A stretch of DNA of 59,411 nucleotides from JBAYSY01 sp041675885 (GCA_041675885.1 JBAYSY010000012.1:1-59411), one strand, 5' to 3'. Positions 1 to 10,049 are shown, counted from the first letter of the stretch. The notes: generated by a model not told the origin, from the sequence alone. Made by a program: numbers and translations.

Positions 1-1
1 A

Positions 2-184
2 GTGGCACGGATCACGGCAACGAAAGGGCCGAACCCGCCGCGGCCGCCGTTCTGGGGCGGCTTCGCGATCGTGCCGTCCGAGATCGAATTCTGGGCCGAC
101 GGCGCCTTCCGCCTGCATGACCGTTTCCGGTGGCGGCGGGAATCCGCCGATCAACCATGGGCTGTCCGGCGGTTGAGCCCCTGA
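2..184 (+). CDS. pdxH: Pyridoxamine 5'-phosphate oxidase, C-terminal fragment
   Basis: Only the last 60 codons are present; the reading frame is open to the left edge. The fragment carries the C-terminal PdxH signature: a W-G-G-F stretch, then I-E-F-W followed by R-L-H-D-R-F and an ending R-L-S-P. In the family this region builds the substrate pocket and the FMN site. The enzyme oxidises pyridoxamine or pyridoxine phosphate to pyridoxal phosphate in the cytoplasm. The length of the missing part cannot be known here. Confidence 0.85.
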   Translation: MARITATKGPNPPRPPFWGGFAIVPSEIEFWADGAFRLHDRFRWRRESADQPWAVRRLSP

Positions 185-323
185 AATTCACGAAGCGCGA
201 ATTCAACCTTTCGGATAGGGCTGTATTCTTTTCACTTGAAACTTACGTTCGTCTTGGCGCACACCTCCATAGGGAGGCGGAAAGCTTCATGGGGAAACAT
301 ACTGCTTAGGGCGAAACGCGCTG

Positions 324-863
324 ATGGAAGACCGAGACCAGAAGGACCCCGAATATGTCCGGGGTCGTGTTAAATGGTTTGATCCGGCCAAGGGGTTCGG
401 TTTTGTCGTGGCCGAGATCGGCGGCGGCGATATCCTCCTGCACGCCAATGTCCTGCGCAACTTCGGCCAGGGCTCGGTCTCCGACGGGGCGGGTATCGAC
501 GTGATGGTGCAACTCACCGCCCGCGGTGCGCAGGCCGTCGAAGTGCTGGAAATCCGCCCCCCCGAGGGCGGAAATTTCATTCCGGGCGAGGGGGTCTCGG
601 ACGAGGATCTCCGGGCGATGGAGCAGCTTCCGATCGAGCCTGCCCGGGTCAAGTGGTTCGACAAGGGCAAGGGTTTCGGCTTTGCCAATGTCTTCGGTCG
701 GCCCGAGGACGTGTTCGTGCATATCGAGGTGTTGCGCCAGTCGGGCCTTGCCGACCTTCAGGCCGGCGAGGCGGTGGGCCTGCGCGTGGTCGAGGGCAAG
801 CGGGGCCGCATGGCCGTTCAGGTGTTGTCATGGGAAGCCGCATTGCGTTCGCCGTCCTGTTGA
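324..863 (+). CDS. Two-domain cold-shock protein
   Basis: 179 residues with two cold-shock (OB-fold) domains in tandem. Each has a V-K-W-F-D start and an RNP1 motif K-G-F-G-F (residues 23-27 and 116-120) plus an RNP2-like strand (DILLH at 36-40, DVFVH at 129-133). The domains are joined by an acidic linker of about 25 residues. Such double-CSD proteins are common in Rhodobacterales and bind single-stranded RNA or DNA as chaperones. Upstream, a short CCTCC/GGAGG hairpin (264-277) lies in the presumed 5' leader and could fold in the mRNA; that role is inference. The gene overlaps the next start by 34 bases, so the two are probably co-transcribed. Confidence 0.93.
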   Translation: MEDRDQKDPEYVRGRVKWFDPAKGFGFVVAEIGGGDILLHANVLRNFGQGSVSDGAGIDVMVQLTARGAQAVEVLEIRPPEGGNFIPGEGVSDEDLRAMEQLPIEPARVKWFDKGKGFGFANVFGRPEDVFVHIEVLRQSGLADLQAGEAVGLRVVEGKRGRMAVQVLSWEAALRSPSC

Positions 864-1321
864 GTCTGGCCACGGGGGTTTCGGCCGGGGCGGCCCTTGC
901 CGCCTGCCGCGCCGATGTGGTCGAGTTGCGCGGGCCTGGCGGGCAGGCCCGGTTCACGGTGGAACTGGCCGACACCCCCACCACCCGTGCCCGCGGCCTG
1001 ATGTTCCGCGAGTCGATGCCGCGTTCGGCCGGGATGCTGTTCATCTTCGACGAACCGGGGCCGGTCTCCTTCTGGATGCGCAACACGCTGATCCCGCTCG
1101 ACATGATCTTCGCCGACGAGGCCGGGCGGGTGCTGCATGTCCACCCGATGGCGATCCCGCATGACGAAACCCCGATAGAGGGCGGCGAGGGCGTGCTTGC
1201 CGTGCTGGAGATCAACGGCGGGCTTGCCGCGCGCATGGGAATCGCCCCCGGCGCCGAGATGCGCCACCCGGCCTTCGGCGCCGGGGCGGCATGGCCCTGC
1301 GCGGCGGCGGAAACGGACTGA
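830..1321 (+). CDS. DUF192 family exported protein
   Basis: 163 residues starting with a hydrophobic signal segment that ends near A-L-A-A-C (residues 22-26), so export to the periplasm is likely. The remainder is a DUF192 domain, with the family's R-G-L-M-F-R, the aromatic F-W-M-R-N-T-L-I-P-L-D block and an E-G-V-L-A-V-L-E-I-N-G-G end. The biochemical function of DUF192 is not established. The start at 830 lies inside the cold-shock gene; longer frames upstream are not conserved. A GGCTGCC/GGCAGCC hairpin (1324-1349) follows the stop, facing the convergent next gene. Confidence 0.85.
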   Translation: MGSRIAFAVLLSLATGVSAGAALAACRADVVELRGPGGQARFTVELADTPTTRARGLMFRESMPRSAGMLFIFDEPGPVSFWMRNTLIPLDMIFADEAGRVLHVHPMAIPHDETPIEGGEGVLAVLEINGGLAARMGIAPGAEMRHPAFGAGAAWPCAAAETD

Positions 1322-1323
1322 GT

Positions 1324-1349
1324 GGCTGCCGCCGGGGGAGGGGGCAGCC
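1324..1349. terminator. Possible hairpin terminator without U-tract
   Basis: Seven-base perfect stem GGCTGCC / GGCAGCC around a 12-base G-rich loop, placed between the stop codons of two convergent genes. There is no T-run after the stem, so intrinsic termination is uncertain. Confidence 0.3.
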
Positions 1350-1464
1350 GTTCCCCGCGCGGCGGGCGCCCGAATTGCAACCGACCTGCAACACCCTTTC
1401 CCCTCATACCCGGAAGCAAGGTGCAATCGGCCGCTGCCCTTTGTTGCACGCCCCGCCTTGCGTG

Positions 1465-3066
1465 TCACAGGCCGAGGTTGCGGAACACCCCGGGCAGGGC
1501 CTCGGGCAGGTCTTCGGCGATCAGCCCCGGCCCGAAGTCGCGGGCACATTCGACATGCAGCCATGCGGCGGTCGCGGCGGCGTCGAAGGGTGAGAAGCCG
1601 CGCGCCATGAGCCCGACGATGAAGCCCGCCAGCACGTCCCCCGCCCCCGCCGTCGCCAGCCATGGCGCGGCGCGCTCGTAGACAGCGGCGTTGACGGCAC
1701 AACGGCCGTTCGGCGCGGCGATCACCGTATCCGGCCCCTTGAACAGCACCACGCATCCCGCCCGCGCCGCCGCCTCGCGCGCCGCATCGACCTTGGAAAA
1801 GGCCGGGCCTTCGCTGGCGGAGGCTTCGAGCCGTTCCGCCAGATCGGGGAACAGCCGGGCGAATTCGCCGCCGTGCGGGGTGAGGACGCAGCCTTCGTGC
1901 AGCGCCGCGAACAGCGCCTTTTCGCGGGCGATCAGGGTCAGCGCATCGGCGTCGAGGACCGTGGCCCGCCCCGCCGCCAGCGCCGCCGCGACCAGCCCGG
2001 CCTCGCGCTCGCCCAAGCCCAGCCCGGGGCCGAGGCCGAGCGCGCCCATACGCGCATCCTTCAGGATATGCCCGAGCGCCTCGGCGTCATGCACCGGCCG
2101 CAGCATCACCGCGTCGAGCCGCGCGGCGTTCTCGGCCAGCGCCTCGGGCGGGCAGCCCACCGTCACCAGCCCGGCCCCGATCCGCAGCGCGCCACGGGCG
2201 GCGAGGCGGGCCGCCCCGCCATGACCGGGGGCGCCGGAAAGGATCAGGGCGTGGCCGTGGGTGTATTTATGGGCAAGATCCGCCTTGCCGAGAGAGCGGC
2301 AGCCGAACGGCCCCTCGACCAGACGGGCCGCATCCTTCGGCTCCCGTGGCAAACCGATATCCTTGACGACGACCTTGCCGCATTTGTATGGCCCCCATTT
2401 CAGTACATGCCCAAGCTTGCGTGAATGGAACGTCACGGTCAGACCGGCCAGCACCGTCTCGGCGCCGCGCGCCAGTTCCCGCCCGCTGTCGCTGCACAGA
2501 CCGGACGGGATATCGACCGCCACCGTCCTGGATTGCAGGTCGTGGTCGCAGGTTCTGTCTGCCGCCCAGTCAAACACTGCGCCTGCAAGCGGCCGCGTCA
2601 GACCCGTGCCGAACAGGGCGTCAACATACAGATCGGCTTCGTGTGAAAAGCGCGGGGCCTGCGCGAAGGGCCGCACCTCCCCCATCCCGCACCACCGCGC
2701 GTAATTCGCCTTCGCATCCGGCGGCAGCTTGTCCGGGTCGCCGTAGAGGAACACCTCGACCTCCCAGCCCCGGTCCTTCAACAGACGCGCCACCACGAAG
2801 CCGTCGCCGCCGTTGTTGCCCGGCCCGCACAAAACGACCGCCCGCAATATCCCTTCTTCGCCTTGATGCAAATGTCCTCGGGGGGTCCGGGGGGCAGACG
2901 GCCCCCCGGCGCCTGCCCCCCGCGCCAGCTCCGGCCACTCGGCCAGAATCGCCTCGACCACGCCCCGCCCGGCGCGTTCCATCAGCTCCAGCCCGGTCAC
3001 CGCGCCGCTGTCGATCGCCGCCTTCTCGATGGCGCGCATCTGGGCAGATGTCAGAAGTTCGGTCAT
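1465..3066 (-). CDS. nnr: Bifunctional NAD(P)H-hydrate epimerase / ADP-dependent dehydratase
   Basis: 533 residues in the usual YjeF_N plus YjeF_C (carbohydrate-kinase-like) order. The N-terminal epimerase part shows M-E-R-A-G-R-G and the nucleotide-binding C-G-P-G-N-N-G-G-D-G-F. The C-terminal dehydratase part shows G-P-G-L-G-L-G, L-D-A-D-A-L, L-T-P-H-G-G-E-F and the ATP/ADP site A-G-A-G-D-V-L-A-G-F. It repairs hydrated, inactive NADHX and NADPHX. The start giving MTELLTSAQM fits family alignments; 21 upstream codons also open were left out. It is convergent to the DUF192 gene and divergent from glnB. Confidence 0.93.
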   Translation of the reverse strand: MTELLTSAQMRAIEKAAIDSGAVTGLELMERAGRGVVEAILAEWPELARGAGAGGPSAPRTPRGHLHQGEEGILRAVVLCGPGNNGGDGFVVARLLKDRGWEVEVFLYGDPDKLPPDAKANYARWCGMGEVRPFAQAPRFSHEADLYVDALFGTGLTRPLAGAVFDWAADRTCDHDLQSRTVAVDIPSGLCSDSGRELARGAETVLAGLTVTFHSRKLGHVLKWGPYKCGKVVVKDIGLPREPKDAARLVEGPFGCRSLGKADLAHKYTHGHALILSGAPGHGGAARLAARGALRIGAGLVTVGCPPEALAENAARLDAVMLRPVHDAEALGHILKDARMGALGLGPGLGLGEREAGLVAAALAAGRATVLDADALTLIAREKALFAALHEGCVLTPHGGEFARLFPDLAERLEASASEGPAFSKVDAAREAAARAGCVVLFKGPDTVIAAPNGRCAVNAAVYERAAPWLATAGAGDVLAGFIVGLMARGFSPFDAAATAAWLHVECARDFGPGLIAEDLPEALPGVFRNLGL

Positions 3067-3238
3067 TTTCCCGCCGCCGATGTTCGCATTCCGCCCGCCT
3101 GACGGCCGGTTTGCACAAAAAACGGGCATATCCCCGGATTTTTCCCGGCACCGCCCGCCGCGACAAGCCTATCCGATTGAGTGCGGCGCGCGAAAGTGGT
3201 GTTGAGGCCGCAGGAACCCGGCAGGAGGAGCCGCACGG

Positions 3239-3577
<339 letters not shown>

Positions 3578-3613
3578 CCCCCCCCCGCATATCCATCATC
3601 ACAGGGAAGAAAC

Positions 3614-5020
3614 ATGAGCACCGACAAGGTTCTGGCCACGATCAAGGACGAGGGCGTCGAATATGTCGATGTCCGCTTCACCGACCCGCGCGGCAGGCTT
3701 CAGCATGTCACCATCGTTGTCGATCTGGTGGACGAGGAATTCCTTGAGGAAGGCTTCATGTTCGACGGATCAAGCATCGCCGGGTGGAAGTCGATCGACC
3801 AGTCCGACATGAAGCTGATGCCGGACACCGAAAGCGCCTATCTCGACCCGTTCTACGCCGAAAAGACGCTGTGCCTGCATTGCAACGTGGTCGAGCCGGA
3901 CACGGGCGAGCCCTATTCGCGCGACCCGCGCGGCACCGCGCTCAAGGCCGAAGCCTATCTGCGCTCGTCGGGGATCGGCGACACCGCCTACTTCGGACCC
4001 GAGGCCGAGTTCTTCATCTTCGACGACGTGCGGTTCTCGGTGGCGATGAACAAGGTCTCGTTCGAGGTCGATGCCATCGACGGCGCCTGGAACACCGATA
4101 CCGAATACGAGATGGGCAACATGGGCCACCGGCCCGGCGTCAAGGGCGGCTATTTCCCGGTGAACCCGACCGACGCGGCGCAGGACATGCGCGGCGAGAT
4201 GCTGAGCACCATGAAGCGGATGGGCATGAGGGTGGACAAGCACCACCACGAGGTCGGGTCGTGCCAGCATGAGTTGGGCCTGATCTTCGGCGGGCTGACC
4301 GAACAGGCCGACAATATCCAGAAATACAAATACGTGATCCACAACGTGGCCCATGCCTATGGCCGCAGCGCGACCTTCATGCCGAAGCCGATCAAGGGCG
4401 ACAACGGCACCGGAATGCATGTCAACATGTCGATCTGGAAGGACGGCAAGCCCCTGTTCGCGGGCGACAAATACGCCGACCTGTCGCAGGAGGCGCTGTG
4501 GTTCATCGGCGGTATCCTGAAACACGCCAAGGCGCTGAACGCGCTGACCAACCCCGGCACCAACAGCTACAAGCGGCTGATCCCCGGCTTCGAGGCGCCG
4601 GTGCTGCGTGCCTATTCGGCCCGCAACCGCTCGGGCTGCGTGCGTATTCCGTGGACCGAAAGCCCGAAGGCGAAACGGGTCGAGGCCCGCTTCCCCGACC
4701 CTTCGGCCAACCCCTACCTAGCCTTCGCCGCGCTCTTGATGGCCGGTCTCGACGGGATCCGCAACCGGATCGACCCGGGCCCCGCGTCGGACAAGGATCT
4801 CTACGACCTGCCGCCCGAGGAACTGGCGGAAATCCCCACCGTCTGCGGCAGCCTGCGCGAGGCGCTGGAGGAACTGGAGAAGGACCACGACTTCCTGCTG
4901 GCGGGCGACGTGTTCACCAAGGACCAGTTGGAAGGCTACATGGCGCTGAAGTGGGAAGAGGTCTATGCCTACGAGCACACCCCCCACCCGATCGAGTATC
5001 AGCTTTACTATTCCTGCTGA
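3614..5020 (+). CDS. glnA: Glutamine synthetase type I
   Basis: 468 residues, usual for GSI-beta. It carries the beta-grasp start, F-D-G-S-S-I-A-G-W, the glutamate/metal-binding G-P-E-A-E-F-F-I-F and G-T-G-M-H-V-N-M-S segments, N-P-G-T-N-S-Y-K-R-L, and the adenylylation site Tyr397 in L-Y-D-L-P-P-E-E. It condenses glutamate and ammonia using ATP. Presence of Tyr397 and the adjacent glnB predict GlnE/PII-controlled adenylylation. A strong terminator follows. Confidence 0.98.
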   Translation: MSTDKVLATIKDEGVEYVDVRFTDPRGRLQHVTIVVDLVDEEFLEEGFMFDGSSIAGWKSIDQSDMKLMPDTESAYLDPFYAEKTLCLHCNVVEPDTGEPYSRDPRGTALKAEAYLRSSGIGDTAYFGPEAEFFIFDDVRFSVAMNKVSFEVDAIDGAWNTDTEYEMGNMGHRPGVKGGYFPVNPTDAAQDMRGEMLSTMKRMGMRVDKHHHEVGSCQHELGLIFGGLTEQADNIQKYKYVIHNVAHAYGRSATFMPKPIKGDNGTGMHVNMSIWKDGKPLFAGDKYADLSQEALWFIGGILKHAKALNALTNPGTNSYKRLIPGFEAPVLRAYSARNRSGCVRIPWTESPKAKRVEARFPDPSANPYLAFAALLMAGLDGIRNRIDPGPASDKDLYDLPPEELAEIPTVCGSLREALEELEKDHDFLLAGDVFTKDQLEGYMALKWEEVYAYEHTPHPIEYQLYYSC

Positions 5021-5058
5021 TCCGCGCGGTTGCGGCGATCATCAGGCAGACAGACTCA

Positions 5059-5083
5059 GGGGCGCCGACGGGCGCCCCTTTTT
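5059..5083 (+). terminator. Intrinsic terminator of glnBA
   Basis: Perfect eight-base stem GGGGCGCC / GGCGCCCC with the loop GACG, followed at once by TTTTT. It lies 38 bases after the glnA stop. Confidence 0.9.
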
Positions 5084-5120
5084 CATGCCCTGTGCTGTCG
5101 GGGGTATGACTTGCCCCGGC

Positions 5121-5759
5121 TCAGGGCCGCCAGCGCAGGAAATTGGCGATGAGCCGCAGTCCGGTGGTCTGGCTTTTTTCCGGGTGGAACTGGGTGCCGA
5201 CGATATTGTCGCGCCCGACGATGGCGGTGACCGGGCCGCCGTAATCGACATGCGCCAGCCGATCCGCCGGGTCGGCCAGGCGGAACTGCCAGGAATGCAC
5301 GAAATAGGCGTGATCTCCGCTGGCGATCCCGTCCAGCACCGGATGGGAGCGGTCCACCGCCAGATCGTTCCAGCCCATATGCGGCACCTTGAGCGCCGGG
5401 TCGGCGGGCGCGATCCGCGCCACCTCGCCCGGAATCCAGCCGAATCCCGGGGTCTCGCGGTATTCGAGGCCGCGGCTGGCCAGCATCTGCATCCCCACGC
5501 AGATCCCGAGGAACGGCACGCCGCGGCGGGTGACCGCCTCCTCGATCGCCTCGTAAAGCCCGGGCCGGGCATCCAGCGCCGCGCGGCAGGCGGGGAACGC
5601 CCCGTCGCCCGGCAGCACGATCCGCGCGGCACGCGTCACCTCCTCGGGCCGGTCGCTGACCACGACCCTGCCGCCGCCCGCCTCGGCCGCCATGCGCTGG
5701 AACGCCTTTTCGGCGGAATGCAGGTTGCCGCTGTCGTAATCGACGATGACGGTCGGCAT
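5121..5759 (-). CDS. hisH: Imidazole glycerol phosphate synthase, glutamine amidotransferase subunit
   Basis: 212 residues, a triad glutaminase: nucleophile Cys87 in G-I-C-V-G-M-Q, with His192 and Glu194 in F-H-P-E-K-S. The P-G-D-G-A-F oxyanion strand is present. It supplies ammonia to HisF for the fifth step of histidine synthesis. hisB lies 156 bases upstream on the same strand with a repeat element in between. hisA/hisF are outside the window. Confidence 0.95.
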   Translation of the reverse strand: MPTVIVDYDSGNLHSAEKAFQRMAAEAGGGRVVVSDRPEEVTRAARIVLPGDGAFPACRAALDARPGLYEAIEEAVTRRGVPFLGICVGMQMLASRGLEYRETPGFGWIPGEVARIAPADPALKVPHMGWNDLAVDRSHPVLDGIASGDHAYFVHSWQFRLADPADRLAHVDYGGPVTAIVGRDNIVGTQFHPEKSQTTGLRLIANFLRWRP

Positions 5760-5810
5760 GGGGCGCGGGCCTTTCGGTCGGGGCAGGATCCCGGCGGTGC
5801 GAGGGCGGCG

Positions 5811-5860
5811 GGTGCGGGAGCCTCCGGCGGGAGTATTTCAGGCAAGATGAAGGGTCAGGC
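5811..5860. repeat. Intergenic repeat family A, copy 1
   Basis: A 50-base element with core GGGAGCCTCCGGCGGGAGTA followed by TTT and then GGCAAGATGAAGGGTCAGGC. Aligned to the copy at 43169-43218 it matches 48 of 50 positions. A more diverged copy lies at 14218-14262. The stretch AGCCTCCGGCGGG is partly self-complementary. It sits between hisB and hisH. Confidence 0.75.
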
Positions 5861-5915
5861 GATTTCGGAAAAAGCTGCCGACTTTTTCGGTTCGAAATTG
5901 CGGAAAGACAATATC

Positions 5916-6503
5916 CTAAAGCGTGCCCTTGGTCGAGGGGATGGCGTCGGACTTGCGCGGGTCGGGCTCGACCGCGTTGCGCAGCGCGCGGGCCACCGCC
6001 TTGAAAGCGGCCTCGGCGATATGGTGGCTGTTGATCCCGGCCTCGCGCGTCACATGCAGCGTGATCCCGCCATGGGTCGAGAGTGCCTGGAAGAACTCGC
6101 GCACCAGTTCGGTGTCGAAGGTGCCGATCTTCGCGGTCGGCATGTCGAGCGCCCAGGCAAGGTAAGGCCGCCCTGAGAGGTCGAGCGCCGCCTCCACCCG
6201 CGCGTCGTCCATCGGCAGCGTGCAGGCGCCGTAGCGGCGGATGCCGCGCTTGTCGCCCAGCGCCCGCGCCAGTGCCTGGCCCAGCGCGATGCCGCAATCC
6301 TCGACCGTGTGGTGATCGTCGATATGCAGATCGCCGGTGGCGCGCAGGGTGATGTCGATCAGCGAATGGCGGGCAAGCTGGTCGAGCATGTGGTCGAAGA
6401 ACCCGACCCCGGTCCGGGCGTCGCAGCTTCCGCTGCCGTCGAGATCGAGGGTCACGGTGATGTCGGTCTCGTTCGTCTTGCGGGTGATCGTGGCGCGGCG
6501 CAT
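5916..6503 (-). CDS. hisB: Imidazoleglycerol-phosphate dehydratase
   Basis: 195 residues, the monofunctional HisB type. Both manganese-binding motifs are present: D-D-H-H-T-V-E-D and G-I-N-S-H-H-I-A-E-A. N-terminal R-K-T-N-E-T-D-I and G-V-G-F-F-D-H-M-L-D match the family. It catalyses the sixth step of histidine synthesis and is co-directional with hisH. Confidence 0.96.
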   Translation of the reverse strand: MRRATITRKTNETDITVTLDLDGSGSCDARTGVGFFDHMLDQLARHSLIDITLRATGDLHIDDHHTVEDCGIALGQALARALGDKRGIRRYGACTLPMDDARVEAALDLSGRPYLAWALDMPTAKIGTFDTELVREFFQALSTHGGITLHVTREAGINSHHIAEAAFKAVARALRNAVEPDPRKSDAIPSTKGTL

Positions 6504-6629
6504 TCGCGGCCTCCCTCGTGCTGGCTCGGCGGGGTTATAGGCGGGGCGGGCAGACGAGGGAAGGGGGCTGCGGTGGTGTCCCCTTTCCCCCTGTTGCGCT
6601 CTGCTGGTGGGGGCGCCGGAATATCCGCC

Positions 6630-9600
6630 CTATTCCGCTGCCCGGGCCAGCGGGCTGCCGCCCTGGCGAAAGGATGCCAGCAGGTCTTCGCGGGTTTTCG
6701 CGGCCTTGCGTTCGTTCGCTTCCTTGACCGGGCCGAAACCGCGGATCGCAAGCGGCAGTTCCGCCAGCGCCACGGCGATGTCGCGGGTTTCGGGCGTGAC
6801 CTTGGCCAGCACCTCGGCCATGTCGGATTCGTATTGCGCGATCAGCGCGCGTTCCATCCGGCGCTCGGCGGTGCGGCCGAACGGATCGAAGACGCCGCCG
6901 CGCAGCCCCTTCATCCCGGCCAGCAGCCGGAACAGCCGCAGCACCCAGGGGCCGAAGGCGCGTTTCACCGGCCGCCCGTCCGCTCCCTTGCGGGCAAGGA
7001 GCGGCGGCGCGAGGTGGAAGGTCGGGCGCAGATCGCCGTCGAACTCGGCCCGGGCCTTGTCCATCGTCTCCAGATGCAGCCGGGCGACTTCGTATTCGTC
7101 CTTGCAGGCCAACAGCTTGTGATAGCCCTTTGCCACGGCGAGCTTCAGCTCCGGGTCCGCCGCCCGCCCGACCAGCGCCCGGTATTTCGCCGCGAGCGCC
7201 GCGTCCTGATACGCGGTCAGGTGTTCGGCCCGCAGCGTCACCGCCTCTTCCGGCGTCGCCGCGGCCGCGGGCGCGGGGGCCAGCATCGCCGCCGCTTCCT
7301 CGGGGAACAGCACCGCCCAGCGGCCGATCTCGAAGGCGCGCAGGTTGCCTTCGACCGCGGCGCCGTTCATCGTCACCGCCTGGCGGATCGCCTCTCCCGA
7401 CAGCGGCACCAGCCCGCGCTGCCATGCGGCGCCAAGGATCATCATGTTGGAAAAGATCGAATCGCCCAGCAGCACCCGCGCCAGTTCCGAGGCGTCGAAC
7501 AGGTCGAGCCGGTCGCGCAGCCGCGCCTGAAGCGAGACCCGCAACCCGTCGGACGGCAAGCGGAATTCGGTATTGCGGGTGAACTCTCCGGTGATGATCT
7601 CGTGGCTGTTGACCACCGCAGCGGTCCGCCCGCTGGTCATCAGGCCCAGCGTCTTCGCGCCCGCCGTCACCACCAGATCGCCGCCGATCACCGCATCGGC
7701 CTCGCCCACGGCGACGCGGATCGCGCTGATGTCCTCGGGGCGGTTGGCGATCCGGCAGTGGATATGCACCGCGCCGCCCTTCTGGGCAAGGCCGGCCATC
7801 TCCATCATGCCCGCGCCCTTGCCGTCGATATGCGCGGCCATGGCCAGGATCGCACCCACCGTCACCACCCCGGTGCCGCCGACGCCGGTCACGACGATAT
7901 TATGGGTGCCGTCGATCGCGGGCAGGGCGGGCTCGGGCATTCCGGGCAGGTCGAGGCTGGCGGTGGCGGCCTTCTTCACCTTCGCCCCCTCAAGCGTGAC
8001 GAAGGACGGGCAGAACCCGTTCACGCAGGAGAAATCCTTGTTGCACGACGACTGGTCGATGGCGCGCTTGCGGCCGAATTCGGTTTCCACCGGCACCACC
8101 GAGACGCAGTTCGACTGCACCCCGCAATCGCCGCAGCCCTCGCAGACATCGGTGTTGATGAACACCCGCCTGTCGGGGTCGGGGAACCGGCCGCGCTTCC
8201 TGCGGCGGCGTTTTTCGGCGGCGCAGGTCTGGATGTAAACTATCGCGGACACGCCCTTGATGGTGCTGAATTTCCGCTGCACCGCCATCAGGTCGGCGCG
8301 CTCAAACTTCTCGATGCCGGAAGGAAACTGCGAAAAGTCGATTTCCTCTTTTGCATCATGGACGACGGCGATGTTCTTCACGCCCATCGCCTGCACCTCG
8401 CGCACGATCTGCGCCGCGCTCAGCCCGCCCTCGTTCGGCTGGCCGCCGGTCATGGCCACGGCGTCGTTGAACAGGATCTTGTAGGTGATGTTGTTGCCCG
8501 CTGCGACCGCCGCCCGGATCGCCATCACCCCTGAATGGTTATAGGTGCCGTCGCCGAGGTTCTGGAACACGTGGTCGCGGTTCGAGAACGGCGCCTCGCC
8601 CATCCAGTTCGCGCCCTCGCCGCCCATCTGGGTGAACCCGAGGGTATCGCGATCCATCCACTGCACCATGTAGTGACAGCCGATCCCGGCATAGGCGCGC
8701 GATCCTTCCGGCACCCTGGTCGAGGAGTTGTGCGGGCAGCCGGAGCAGAAATATGGCAGCCGTGCCGCAAGTTCCCTGGCGTTGTCGGCGCGGCGGGCCT
8801 CGGCCAGACGGGACAGCCCGGCCTTGACCGTCTCGGTGCCGCGACCTTCCTCGATCAGGATGCCGCCCAGCCGCTCGGCGATCAGGATCGGGTCCAGCGC
8901 GAAGCGGGTCGGGAACAGTTCGACCCGGCGGCCGTTTTCCCAGTTGTCGCCCTTGTGCCAGCCATAGACCCGGCGGCCGCGGCGGTTGTCGAAGATCGTC
9001 TCCTTGACCTGCAATTCCAGCAGCTTGCGCTTTTCCTCGACCACCACGATCAGGTCGAGCCCCTCGGCAAAGTCGTGGAAGCCGCGCATGTCGAGCGGGA
9101 AGGTCTGTCCCACCTTGTAGGTGGTGATGCCCAGCCGTTCAGCCTCGGCCGCGTCGATCCCGAGAAGGTTGAGCGCATGGGTCAGGTCAAGCCAGTTCTT
9201 TCCCGCCGCGACAAGGCCGATCTTCGCGCCGGGCTTGCCCCAGACCCGCCGGTCCATCCGGTTGGCGCGACTGAACTCTTCGGCGGCGAAGCGCTTGAAG
9301 TCGATCATCCGCGCTTCCTGGTCCACCGGCGTATCGACCAGCCGGATGTTCAGCCCGCCCTCGGGCATGGCGAAATCGGGGGTGACGAACCGCATCCGGT
9401 CGGGGCGGCCATCGACCACGGCGGTGGCCTCGATCGTGTCCTTCATGGTCTTGAGCCCGACCCAGACCCCGGCGAAGCGGCTCAGCGCCCAGCCGTAAAG
9501 GCCGTAGTCCAGGATCTCCTGCACCCCGGCGGGCGAGACCACCGGCATGTAGGAATCGACCAGCGCCCAGTCGGACTGGTGCAGCGTGGTCGAGGATTCG

Positions 9601-10049
9601 CCGGTATGGTCGTCGCCCATCGCCATCAGCACGCCGCCATGGGGCGAGGTGCCCGCCATGTTCGCATGCCGCATCACGTCACCCGAGCGGTCCACCCCCG
9701 GGCCCTTGCCATACCAGAGCGCGAAGACGCCATCGAACCTGCCTTCGCCGCGCAGTTCCGCCTGCTGGCTGCCCCAGATCGCCGTGGCGGCAAGGTCTTC
9801 GTTCAGGCCGGGCTGGAACAGGATGTCGGCGGGTTCAAGCAGGCTGCGCGCCCGGGTCATCTGCTGATCGACCGCCCCCAGGGGCGAGCCGCGATAGCCC
9901 GTGCAGTAGCCCGCGGTGTTCAGCCCCGCCGCCCGGTCGCGCGCCTTCTGCATCAGCATGAGCCGCACCAGCGCCTGGGTGCCGTTCAACAGTACCGGCG
10001 ATTTTTCCAGATCGAAACGGTCGGAAAGCCGCACATCCTGCCTGCTCAT
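6630..10049 (-). CDS. Indolepyruvate ferredoxin oxidoreductase, fused alpha-beta protein
   Basis: 1139 residues, a single-chain fusion of the IorA and IorB type domains. In order: a pyruvate-ferredoxin oxidoreductase-like region (Y-C-T-G-Y-R-G-S-P near residue 50), a thiamine diphosphate-binding region (G-E-G-A-N-W, G-D-G-T-Y-N-H-S), a ferredoxin-like cysteine cluster near residue 633 (C-E-G-C-G-D-C plus C-N-K-D-F-S-C), and a gamma-type region (G-V-G-G-T-G-V-V-T-V). Enzymes of this type oxidatively decarboxylate aryl pyruvates from aromatic amino-acid breakdown, passing electrons to ferredoxin. A GGGGGG ribosome site precedes the ATG. It is divergent from a LysR regulator across a palindrome. 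Confidence 0.92.
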   Translation of the reverse strand: MSRQDVRLSDRFDLEKSPVLLNGTQALVRLMLMQKARDRAAGLNTAGYCTGYRGSPLGAVDQQMTRARSLLEPADILFQPGLNEDLAATAIWGSQQAELRGEGRFDGVFALWYGKGPGVDRSGDVMRHANMAGTSPHGGVLMAMGDDHTGESSTTLHQSDWALVDSYMPVVSPAGVQEILDYGLYGWALSRFAGVWVGLKTMKDTIEATAVVDGRPDRMRFVTPDFAMPEGGLNIRLVDTPVDQEARMIDFKRFAAEEFSRANRMDRRVWGKPGAKIGLVAAGKNWLDLTHALNLLGIDAAEAERLGITTYKVGQTFPLDMRGFHDFAEGLDLIVVVEEKRKLLELQVKETIFDNRRGRRVYGWHKGDNWENGRRVELFPTRFALDPILIAERLGGILIEEGRGTETVKAGLSRLAEARRADNARELAARLPYFCSGCPHNSSTRVPEGSRAYAGIGCHYMVQWMDRDTLGFTQMGGEGANWMGEAPFSNRDHVFQNLGDGTYNHSGVMAIRAAVAAGNNITYKILFNDAVAMTGGQPNEGGLSAAQIVREVQAMGVKNIAVVHDAKEEIDFSQFPSGIEKFERADLMAVQRKFSTIKGVSAIVYIQTCAAEKRRRRKRGRFPDPDRRVFINTDVCEGCGDCGVQSNCVSVVPVETEFGRKRAIDQSSCNKDFSCVNGFCPSFVTLEGAKVKKAATASLDLPGMPEPALPAIDGTHNIVVTGVGGTGVVTVGAILAMAAHIDGKGAGMMEMAGLAQKGGAVHIHCRIANRPEDISAIRVAVGEADAVIGGDLVVTAGAKTLGLMTSGRTAAVVNSHEIITGEFTRNTEFRLPSDGLRVSLQARLRDRLDLFDASELARVLLGDSIFSNMMILGAAWQRGLVPLSGEAIRQAVTMNGAAVEGNLRAFEIGRWAVLFPEEAAAMLAPAPAAAATPEEAVTLRAEHLTAYQDAALAAKYRALVGRAADPELKLAVAKGYHKLLACKDEYEVARLHLETMDKARAEFDGDLRPTFHLAPPLLARKGADGRPVKRAFGPWVLRLFRLLAGMKGLRGGVFDPFGRTAERRMERALIAQYESDMAEVLAKVTPETRDIAVALAELPLAIRGFGPVKEANERKAAKTREDLLASFRQGGSPLARAAE